Shown piece by piece: positions 1 to 5,270 of a stretch of 7,530 bases of DNA. The stretch is from an uncultured Ideonella sp. (GTDB taxonomy: Bacteria; Pseudomonadota; Gammaproteobacteria; Burkholderiales; Burkholderiaceae), in contig CAMLGG010000255.1 in the NCBI GenBank assembly GCA_946479475.1, positions 1-7,530 on the forward strand, in the 5' to 3' direction. The position numbers and the translations under genes are program-made. Position 1 is the stretch's first letter. Every line of letters starts with the position of its first letter. Below the pieces are notes generated by a model that was not told the DNA's origin, searched no databases, and worked only from the letters and a program-made list of their open reading frames with translations.

Positions 1-496
1 CCAGCGGCCCCAGCGTGATAGCTGCCCAGTAGACCAGCACCCGCTGGGCGATCGGCCTCGGCTTGCGCACCCGCCAGACGGCATTGAGCGTGCGGTCTAT
101 CGTCAGCATCAAGGCCAGCGCGCTGATCACCAGGACCACCAGGCCGACGCTGCCGAGCTTGTGCGCCTTGCTGGCGAACTGCGTCAAGGTGCCCAGCACC
201 GGCTTGGCGATGCTGTCGGGCACCAGGCTCTGCAGGAAGTACTTCTGCAGCGCGTCCTGGAAGCTCGCGAACATCGGGAAGGCGGTGAAGATCGCGAGCA
301 TCACCGTCAGCAGGGGCACCAGCGCGATGAGGGTGGTGAAGGTCAGGCTTCCGGCCGTCAGGCCGAGCCGGTCGTCGCGGAACCGCAGGCGCAGGATGCG
401 CAGCGTCTCGTACCACGGCCAGTTGCGCAGGGTCTGCAGGGAATCGGCGAGCACCTGCCGCCAGCCCTTGTTGCGCAGGGCGAGAGTCGAAATCAT
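1..496 (-). CDS. YihY/BrkB (UPF0761) family inner-membrane protein, N-terminal part, truncated by window edge
   Basis: The first 165 residues are in the window; the gene runs off the left edge with no stop. After a basic, cytoplasmic-looking N-terminus (about residues 1-45, with LRNWPWYETLRILRLRFRDD) comes a first membrane segment around 48-72 (LTAGSLTFTTLIALVPLLTV), a soluble stretch, a second membrane segment at about 115-133 and the family-typical IDRTLNAVWRV at 133-143. A third membrane segment is just beginning at the edge. These features match the YihY/BrkB family, polytopic inner-membrane proteins once mislabelled ribonuclease BN; their molecular role is unknown. The start is uncertain. 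ATG at 496 and an in-frame ATG at 508 (adding MIAA) are both possible, and neither has a good ribosome binding site. Either one overlaps the start of the divergent DUF2069 gene. Family assignment is confident; the exact start is not. Confidence 0.88.
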   Translation of the reverse strand, partial: MISTLALRNKGWRQVLADSLQTLRNWPWYETLRILRLRFRDDRLGLTAGSLTFTTLIALVPLLTVMLAIFTAFPMFASFQDALQKYFLQSLVPDSIAKPVLGTLTQFASKAHKLGSVGLVVLVISALALMLTIDRTLNAVWRVRKPRPIAQRVLVYWAAITLGPL

Positions 497-509
497 GGCG
501 GCTATCATG
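494..509. other. Interlocked divergent start codons (two CATG palindromes)
   Basis: CATG occurs at 494-497 and again at 506-509. Each copy supplies an ATG on both strands, and the 12-bp spacing keeps both copies in frame for both genes. The plus-strand DUF2069 gene can start at 495 or 507, and the minus-strand YihY-family gene at 496 or 508. Whichever pair is used, the genes have no intergenic space unless translation of DUF2069 begins further downstream, so at least one promoter and leader must lie inside the opposing coding region. Confidence 0.7.
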
Positions 510-923
510 CCAGCCGTGCCCTCGCTGTCCCCGTCCACAGGCGTGCCTTGCGCTGCTGCTCCGAACCTGCTCCCGGACACGCCGACGCGGCTGACGCGTG
601 CCCTGGCGCTGGGCCTGTCCCTCGCGTTGGTGGGCCTCGGACTCGCCTGGGAGCTCTGGCTCGCGCCCACGGGCCGCGGCACCTGGGCCTTGAAGGTCCT
701 CCCGCTGCTGCCTGCGCTGCCGGGCCTGTGGCGCTGGCGTCTCTACACCTATCGCTGGCTCGCGCTGCTGGTCTGGCTCTACGTGGCCGAGGGCCTGGTC
801 CGGGCGGGCAGCGAGCATGGCCTCGGCGCTGTGCTCGCCATTGCCGAGGCGGTTCTCGGGGTCGCCTTGTTCGCGGCCTGCGCCGTGCACGTGCGCTGGC
901 GACTGAAGAGAGCGGCTCGATGA
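495..923 (+). CDS. DUF2069 family small integral membrane protein
   Basis: A 142-residue protein if translated from ATG 495, preceded at 8 nt by a weak GAGAG motif. ATG 507 (138 residues) is an alternative, and a GTG still further in cannot be excluded. The first 30 or so residues are Pro/Ala/Ser-rich and look unlike a conserved domain. The family-like part begins near residue 33, with four hydrophobic segments at about 33-54 (ending AWELWLAP), 63-77, 84-99 (YTYRWLALLVWLYVAEGLVR) and 111-131, then a basic tail. The WELWLAP and YRWLALLVWLYVAEG stretches are what I associate with DUF2069, a proteobacterial inner-membrane family of unknown function. The stop overlaps the start of the FAD enzyme gene (ATGA, 920-923), so the two are probably translationally coupled and in one operon. 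Nothing in the sequence points to a specific substrate or partner. Confidence 0.85.
   Translation: MAAIMPAVPSLSPSTGVPCAAAPNLLPDTPTRLTRALALGLSLALVGLGLAWELWLAPTGRGTWALKVLPLLPALPGLWRWRLYTYRWLALLVWLYVAEGLVRAGSEHGLGAVLAIAEAVLGVALFAACAVHVRWRLKRAAR
905..912 (+). promoter_or_regulatory. Ribosome binding site supporting the FAD enzyme start at 920
   Basis: The purine run GAAGAGAG ends 7 nt before ATG 920. It lies inside the last codons of the DUF2069 gene. It supports the ATGA overlap start; the open frame continues far upstream, but without family-like sequence. Confidence 0.5.
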
Positions 924-2326
924 GCTCGTCGCTGGTCGACCTGCTTCGCTCCTCGGTCGGCGCGGCGAATGTGCTGCAAGGCGCAGGCCTCGAGGCCTAC
1001 GAGATCGACTGGCGCCAGCGCTATCGTGGCCGTGCCCTCGCGGTCGTCCGCCCGGGCAGCGCTGCAGAAGTGGCTGCGGTCGTGTGTGCCTGCGCTGCGG
1101 CTGGCGTCAGCATCGTGCCCCAGGGAGGCAACACCGGACTGGTCGGCGGCGGAGTGCCGGATGCCAGCGGAACGCAGATCCTGCTGAGCCTGTCGCGCCT
1201 GAACCGCATCCGGGAGATCGATGCCGACAACCTGACGTTGACGGCCGAGGCCGGCTGCATCCTCCAGGCGGTGCAGGAGGCAGCCGACGCGCGCGGCTTG
1301 CTCTTCCCGCTGAGCCTGGCTGCCGAGGGCAGCTGCACCATCGGCGGCAACCTCGCCACCAATGCCGGCGGCACGCAGGTGCTGCGCTACGGCAATGCAC
1401 GCGAGCTCTGCCTCGGCCTCGAGGTAGTGACCCCCCAGGGTCAGTTGTGGGAAGGCTTGAGCGGCCTGAGAAAGAACAACACGGGCTACGACCTGCGCGA
1501 TCTGCTGATCGGCAGCGAAGGCACTCTCGGGATCATCACGGCCGCGACGCTGAAGCTGTTCCCCGCTCCGGCCTCGGTCGTCACCGCCATGGCGGCCTGC
1601 CCGACGGTCGAGGCCGCGGTGGGCCTGCTGAACCTGGCCCGCAATCGCCTCGGCGCCGGCCTCACCGGCTTCGAACTGATGGGGCGCTTCGCCTTGTCGC
1701 TGGTCGAGCGGCATTTCCCGCTACTGCCGCGGCCCCTGGCACCGGCGCCCTGGACCGTCCTGCTCGAACTGGCGGGCACCGAATCCGAGAGCCGGGAGAG
1801 AGACCGGCTCGCCGGCGTGCTGGAGGACGCGCTCGAGCAGGGAAAGGTCGAGGATGCCGCGGTCGCGCAAAGCATCGCCCAGTCGCGTGCACTCTGGCAC
1901 CTGCGCGAGTCCATACCGCTCGCCCAGAGCGAAGAAGGGCTCAACATCAAGCACGACATCGCGCTGCCGATCTCGGCCATCCCGGGCTTCGTCGAGGGCA
2001 TGGCGCAGCGGCTGGCGCAAGCCTTCCCGGGAGCGCGGGTCGTCTGCTTCGGCCACCTCGGCGACGGCAACCTGCACTACAACCTGCAGGCGCCGGAAGG
2101 CGAGCCGGCCGACGGCTTCCTCGCCAGGCACGAGGCGGCCGTCAACGCGATGGTCTACGACGAGGTGGAGCGTCTGCACGGCTCGATCTCCGCGGAGCAC
2201 GGCATCGGCCAGCTCAAGCGCGAGGAACTGGCGCAGCGCGGCTCGCCGGTCGGTCTCGGGATGATGCGGGCGATCAGGCGGGCCCTGGATCCGGCCGGCC
2301 TGATGAATCCGGGCCGCGTCGTTTGA
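920..2326 (+). CDS. FAD-binding 2-hydroxyacid dehydrogenase (GlcD / D-2-hydroxyglutarate dehydrogenase-like)
   Basis: 468 residues, full length for the VAO/PCMH flavoenzyme family that includes GlcD, D-lactate dehydrogenases and D-2-hydroxyglutarate dehydrogenase (D2HGDH). The N-terminal FAD domain (about 36-216) shows PQGGNTGLVGG at 67-77, GSCTIGGNLATNAGG at 137-151 and GYDLRDLLIGSEGTLGI at 189-205. The C-terminal substrate domain has R329, K344, the metal-ligand pair H379 and H386 in GHLGDGNLH, N388, and E426-H427 in SAEHGIG, ending in the typical ALDPAGLMNPGRVV. Spacing matches the active-site residues I recall for human D2HGDH (R386, K401, H434, H441, N443, E475), but the position of its T390 is proline (P333). 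The enzyme should oxidise a D-2-hydroxyacid to a 2-oxoacid, passing electrons to a flavoprotein or quinone. Which acid (lactate, 2-hydroxyglutarate or other) cannot be read from the sequence. No signal peptide is seen, so it is probably cytoplasmic. Confidence 0.93.
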   Translation: MSSSLVDLLRSSVGAANVLQGAGLEAYEIDWRQRYRGRALAVVRPGSAAEVAAVVCACAAAGVSIVPQGGNTGLVGGGVPDASGTQILLSLSRLNRIREIDADNLTLTAEAGCILQAVQEAADARGLLFPLSLAAEGSCTIGGNLATNAGGTQVLRYGNARELCLGLEVVTPQGQLWEGLSGLRKNNTGYDLRDLLIGSEGTLGIITAATLKLFPAPASVVTAMAACPTVEAAVGLLNLARNRLGAGLTGFELMGRFALSLVERHFPLLPRPLAPAPWTVLLELAGTESESRERDRLAGVLEDALEQGKVEDAAVAQSIAQSRALWHLRESIPLAQSEEGLNIKHDIALPISAIPGFVEGMAQRLAQAFPGARVVCFGHLGDGNLHYNLQAPEGEPADGFLARHEAAVNAMVYDEVERLHGSISAEHGIGQLKREELAQRGSPVGLGMMRAIRRALDPAGLMNPGRVV

Positions 2327-2342
2327 AACGGCGATCCGCGGC
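2313..2342. terminator. Possible bidirectional stem-loop between convergent genes
   Basis: GCCGCG at 2313-2318 pairs perfectly with CGCGGC at 2337-2342. Inside it, CGT (2320-2322) and ACG (2328-2330) form a small inner stem. The structure covers both convergent stop codons and the whole 15-bp gap. There is no T-run on either side, so it is not a classical intrinsic terminator, and a six-pair GC stem is easily found by chance in DNA this GC-rich. Confidence 0.3.
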
Positions 2343-2797
2343 TAGTGCGAAGGGCCCTTGAGGGCCGACGGGACCGGCAGGGCCATCACCTCGATGCCCT
2401 CGTCCTCCAATGCCGCCCGCTGCTCCGGCGTGGCCTGGCCGCGAATGCCTCGCGATTCGGCTTCGCCGTAGTGGATGCGACGAGCCTCCTCCGGGAATCG
2501 CTCGCCGACGTCCTCCGTCCGGGCCATCACGTGCTTGACCGCTTCCATCCAGAGATGCTGGAGGGTCGCCGGCTCGCCGCCGGAGGCCTGGGGAGCGGCC
2601 GCGGCCTGAGCCGGTTCAGCCGGCGGACGGGCTCCGAGGTTCAGGCGGGGCGCACTGGGCAGGCGGCCTATGGCCTTGTCCCCGCAGAGCGGGCATTCGA
2701 CGAGACCGCGCTCGTGCTGCTGCACGAAGTCTTCCTCGCCGGCGAACCAGCCTTCGAAGCCGTGCCCGTGCGCGCAACGCAGGTCGAGAACCTTCAT
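2342..2797 (-). CDS. DUF1178 family protein with N-terminal zinc-ribbon-like motif
   Basis: 151 residues. It opens with MKVLDLRCAHGHGFEGWF, followed by FVQQHERGLVECPLCG. C8 with H10/H12 and C35/C38 form a probable metal-binding ribbon, and PSAPRLN at 47-53 follows. This pattern is what I recognise as DUF1178. An Ala/Pro-rich linker spans about 57-77. The C-terminal half (78-151) is charged and probably helical, with VKHVMARTEDVGERFPEEARRIHYGE-like sequence, the second conserved block of the family. No membrane segment or signal peptide is seen, so it should be cytoplasmic. Function is unknown; the ribbon suggests metal, nucleic-acid or protein binding, which is inference. It is the last gene of the nuo-led train, 8 bp after the Nudix stop, without a clear ribosome binding site, so translation may depend on the gene before it. 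Confidence 0.9.
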   Translation of the reverse strand: MKVLDLRCAHGHGFEGWFAGEEDFVQQHERGLVECPLCGDKAIGRLPSAPRLNLGARPPAEPAQAAAAPQASGGEPATLQHLWMEAVKHVMARTEDVGERFPEEARRIHYGEAESRGIRGQATPEQRAALEDEGIEVMALPVPSALKGPSH

Positions 2798-2805
2798 GGA
2801 CTGAA

Positions 2806-3417
2806 TTATCGGCCGGCCAGCACCTCGGCTGCAGGGCGCCAGTCCAGCGCCCAGTTGCCGCACCGCCACTTCTGCAACCACATCAGCGCGACCAGCGTCT
2901 TGGCGTCGGTCAGAACGCCTTGGGCGGCCAGGCAGTCCAGCTCGGCCTCCTCCATCTCGCAAACGTCGATGAACTCGCCGTGGTCGAGCTGCCGATCGCC
3001 AGCCCGGAGGCCACGGGCGAACCAGATTTCTATTCCTTCGGTCGAGTAGGCGATGGCGTTGTGCATGGTTGCCGCATACGCCCACTCGGCGGCCTGGTAG
3101 CCCGTTTCCTCGGCCAGCTCGCGGATGGCGCACCGGCCGCTCGGTTCGCCCGCGTCGATCTTGCCGGCAGGGAACTCGAGCATCACCCGGCCCAGCGGAT
3201 GCCGGTACTGGCGCTCCATCACGAGGCGGCCATCGTCCAGCATGGCCACGACGACGACTGCCCCGGGGTGCACAATGTACTCCCGCGTGGCCGTCTCGCC
3301 GCCGGGCAGGCGCACAGTGTCGCGCCGGACGTCGAGGAAGTTGCCGCGGATCAGTTGCTCCCGGTCGATCGTGGTCTCGACCAGGTGATCGTCCGGCTCC
3401 AGCCGCTGCTCAGCCAT
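2806..3417 (-). CDS. Nudix hydrolase, probable ADP-ribose diphosphatase (NudF-like)
   Basis: 203 residues. A complete Nudix box (G-x5-E-x7-REU-x-EE-x-G-U) runs from G85 to Y107: G85, E91, R99-E100-L101, E103-E104, G106. The glutamates coordinate Mg2+ or another divalent ion. Before it lie an N-terminal beta region with YIVHPGAVVVVAML (47-60) and RQYRHPLGRVMLEFPAGK (69-86), both typical of ADP-ribose hydrolases. After it, AYSTEGIEIWFARGL (123-137) carries the S/T-x-E-x-I segment common in that subfamily. The expected reaction is ADP-ribose to AMP plus ribose 5-phosphate in the cytoplasm, clearing a product of NAD breakdown; subfamily substrate choice is inferred. The start overlaps the DUF2818 stop by 8 bp (ATGGCTGA), indicating coupling. 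Placement behind NADH dehydrogenase genes fits a link to NAD turnover but does not prove one. Confidence 0.92.
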   Translation of the reverse strand: MAEQRLEPDDHLVETTIDREQLIRGNFLDVRRDTVRLPGGETATREYIVHPGAVVVVAMLDDGRLVMERQYRHPLGRVMLEFPAGKIDAGEPSGRCAIRELAEETGYQAAEWAYAATMHNAIAYSTEGIEIWFARGLRAGDRQLDHGEFIDVCEMEEAELDCLAAQGVLTDAKTLVALMWLQKWRCGNWALDWRPAAEVLAGR

Positions 3418-3730
3418 TCGACGCCGGCGGGCGATGCCGCCGCAGGTAGCGCCAGATGAATCCTGGCGAGGCCAGCGTCAGGAACAGGCAGGCGCCTGCC
3501 GCGTAGAACTCCCAGTCCTGGCGGGCTCGCTGACCGATGGAACCCTCCAGCGCCACGCCCAGGCCCCAGGTCAGGAGCGCGAACACGACCAGTTCGAGCA
3601 GGCGCCAGGCGAAGGCCTTCTCGGGCACGCGCCTGGGCCCGACGACGAACAGGCGCTCGTTGACGAAAGGCAGGTTGGCGGCGATGACCGCCACCACCAG
3701 CACCAGCCAGACCGACGCGCCCTGCGTCAC
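3410..3730 (-). CDS. DUF2818 family small membrane protein
   Basis: 106 residues starting at GTG (3730), 15 bp after the nuoN stop; no strong ribosome binding site is visible, so it probably relies on coupling to nuoN. Three hydrophobic segments lie at about 7-23 (VWLVLVVAVIAANLPFV), 43-61 (RLLELVVFALLTWGLG) and 74-95 (EFYAAGACLFLTLASPGFIW), with a basic C-terminal tail. The AANLPFVNERL and PGFIWRYL stretches match what I know as DUF2818, a family of about 100 residues. I know it from betaproteobacteria directly behind nuoN. Function is unknown. Its position suggests an accessory or assembly role for complex I, but this is guilt by association. It overlaps the Nudix gene by 8 bp. Confidence 0.88.
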   Translation of the reverse strand: MTQGASVWLVLVVAVIAANLPFVNERLFVVGPRRVPEKAFAWRLLELVVFALLTWGLGVALEGSIGQRARQDWEFYAAGACLFLTLASPGFIWRYLRRHRPPASNG

Positions 3731-3745
3731 TTCGGTGGGCGGCCG

Positions 3746-5251
3746 TCAGCCGGCCAGGGCGCGCACGACGACGTCGCGGCACAACGCCATCAGGCCCTCG
3801 GGCAACACGCCGAGCAGAAGCGCCGCCGCGCCGTTGGCTGCCAGGAGCACGCCGACGCCGCCCCGCGGCTCGATCGCCACCGCGCCATCGGCCGGCTCGT
3901 CGAAGTACATCACCTTCACGACACGAAGGTAGTAGTACGCCGCCACCAGGGACAGCAACACCGCCACGATGGCCAGCACGATGTAGCCCGGCACGTTGGT
4001 GGTGACCAGCGCCTGCAGCACCGCGAACTTGGCATAGAAGCCGACCATCGGCGGCACGCCGGCCAGCGAGAACATGAAGACGGTCATCACGCCCGCCAGC
4101 CAGGGGCTGCGCTTGCCCAACCCGGCCAGGTCGGACACCTCTTCGTTCTCGAAGCCGGCCCGCGACAGGTACATCACCAGGCCGAAGGTGCCGAGAGTCG
4201 TCAGCACATAGGTGACCATGTAGAACATGGCCGAGCTGTAGCCGTTGGCGGCCGACAGCGTGTTGGCGCCGATCACCGTGGGCGTCAGGCCCAGCAGCAT
4301 GAAGCCGAGCTGGCCGATGGCCGAGTAGGCCAGCAGGCGCTTGAGATTGCTCTGCACGATCGCGGCCAGGTTGCCGATGGTCATCGACAGCACGGACAGC
4401 ACGATCAGCATCTGCTGCCAGTCGTGCGCCAGCCCGGACAGGCCCTCCACCAGCAGGCGGATGGCGATGGCGAAGGCAGCCAGCTTGGGTGCGCCGGCGA
4501 TCATCAGCGTGACGGCCGTCGGGGCGCCCTGGTAGACGTCTGGCACCCACATGTGGAAGGGCACCACGCCGAGCTTGAAGCCCAGGCCGGCGACGATGAA
4601 CACCACGCCGAAAGTCAGCACGGTGGCATTGATCTGGCCGGTCTGGATGGCGTTGAAGACGTCGGGCAGGTCGAGCGAGCGGGTCGCGCCGTAAAGCATC
4701 GACATGCCGTACAGCAGGAAGCCGCTGGCCAGCGCGCCGAGCACGAAGTACTTCATCGCCGCCTCGGTGGCCACGGCATGGTCTCGCCGCAGGGCCGCCA
4801 GCGCGTACAGCGAAAGGCTCATCAGCTCGAGGCCGACGTAGATGACCAGGAAGTTGTTGGCCGAGATCATCACCGAGATGCCCAGCAGCACGAACATCGC
4901 CAGGGTGAAGAACTCGCCCTTGAGCAGCTCGCGCTCGGCCACGTAGGGGCCGGCGTAGGCGATCGTGAGCATCATGGCCAGTGCCGCGCACAGGGCCAGC
5001 ATGTGGCCCATGGGATCGGACACGACCAGGCCTTGCATGCCGTAGACCGAGGCGGCCGCGGCCTCGCCGCTGAGGCCGACCTGCAGGGCCTTGGCATGCA
5101 TGAGCGCGACGGCGGCAAGCGAGATCTGCGTCAGCCAGAAGGTGACGCGGCGCTTGGGATCGGTGACGGCCAGGTCCACCAGGGCCACCACGCAGGCGGC
5201 CACCAGCAGCAGGATCTCGGGATAGACGACGAGCCAGTTCATTGAAGTCAT
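3746..5251 (-). CDS. nuoN: NADH-quinone oxidoreductase subunit N (complex I, antiporter-like)
   Basis: 501 residues, slightly longer than E. coli NuoN (485). It is a polytopic proton-translocating subunit of the complex I membrane arm, next to the NuoA/J/K/H part and distal to NuoM. The expected charged residues are present: E142 in VGLELMSLSLY, K167 in EAAMKYFVLG, K226 in GLGFKLGVVPFHMW, K256 in GAPKLAAF and K408 in GFYAKF. These correspond to E. coli E133, K158, K217, K247 and K395 with a constant offset of 9 for the first four and 13 for the last. The start at ATG 5251 (MTSMNW) is favoured over ATG 5242 because GGAG sits 8 nt upstream of the former. The gene begins 19 bp after the nuoM stop and is followed 15 bp later by DUF2818. 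Confidence 0.98.
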   Translation of the reverse strand: MTSMNWLVVYPEILLLVAACVVALVDLAVTDPKRRVTFWLTQISLAAVALMHAKALQVGLSGEAAAASVYGMQGLVVSDPMGHMLALCAALAMMLTIAYAGPYVAERELLKGEFFTLAMFVLLGISVMISANNFLVIYVGLELMSLSLYALAALRRDHAVATEAAMKYFVLGALASGFLLYGMSMLYGATRSLDLPDVFNAIQTGQINATVLTFGVVFIVAGLGFKLGVVPFHMWVPDVYQGAPTAVTLMIAGAPKLAAFAIAIRLLVEGLSGLAHDWQQMLIVLSVLSMTIGNLAAIVQSNLKRLLAYSAIGQLGFMLLGLTPTVIGANTLSAANGYSSAMFYMVTYVLTTLGTFGLVMYLSRAGFENEEVSDLAGLGKRSPWLAGVMTVFMFSLAGVPPMVGFYAKFAVLQALVTTNVPGYIVLAIVAVLLSLVAAYYYLRVVKVMYFDEPADGAVAIEPRGGVGVLLAANGAAALLLGVLPEGLMALCRDVVVRALAG

Positions 5252-5259
5252 GTTGTGCG

Positions 5260-5263
5260 CTCC
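5260..5263 (-). promoter_or_regulatory. Shine-Dalgarno GGAG of nuoN
   Basis: On the minus strand GGAG lies 8 nt upstream of ATG 5251, inside the nuoM-nuoN gap. It decides between the two nearby in-frame ATGs (5251 and 5242) in favour of the first. Confidence 0.65.
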
Positions 5264-5270
5264 GGCGGCG

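Noticed and set aside
63..494. Upstream extension of the DUF2069 frame
   Set aside because: This part is antisense to the well-supported YihY-family coding region and reads as Arg/Ser-rich shadow sequence.
420..600. Sigma-70 promoter for the divergent genes
   Set aside because: I found no convincing -35/-10 pair on either strand around the divergent starts, so no promoter is annotated.
161..919. Upstream in-frame extension of the FAD enzyme by about 253 codons
   Set aside because: The extension overlaps the YihY-family gene on the other strand and DUF2069 in another frame, and has no family-like sequence. ATG 920 has a purine-rich leader and gives a full-length enzyme.
2345..3459. Plus-strand open frames opposite the DUF1178 and Nudix genes
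   Set aside because: They have no recognisable domain, whereas the minus strand encodes a complete Nudix box and the DUF1178 cysteine motif.
3351..4991. Long alternative minus-strand frame across nuoN, DUF2818 and the Nudix start
   Set aside because: It is an Arg/Ala/Gly-rich out-of-frame translation of nuoN; the true frame carries the conserved NuoN residues.
3434..5245. A 603-codon open frame on the plus strand opposite nuoN and DUF2818
   Set aside because: The predicted protein is a low-complexity His/Gln/Asp/Gly-rich chain with no domain, as expected from reading high-GC codons on the antisense strand. nuoN on the other strand has all its family residues.
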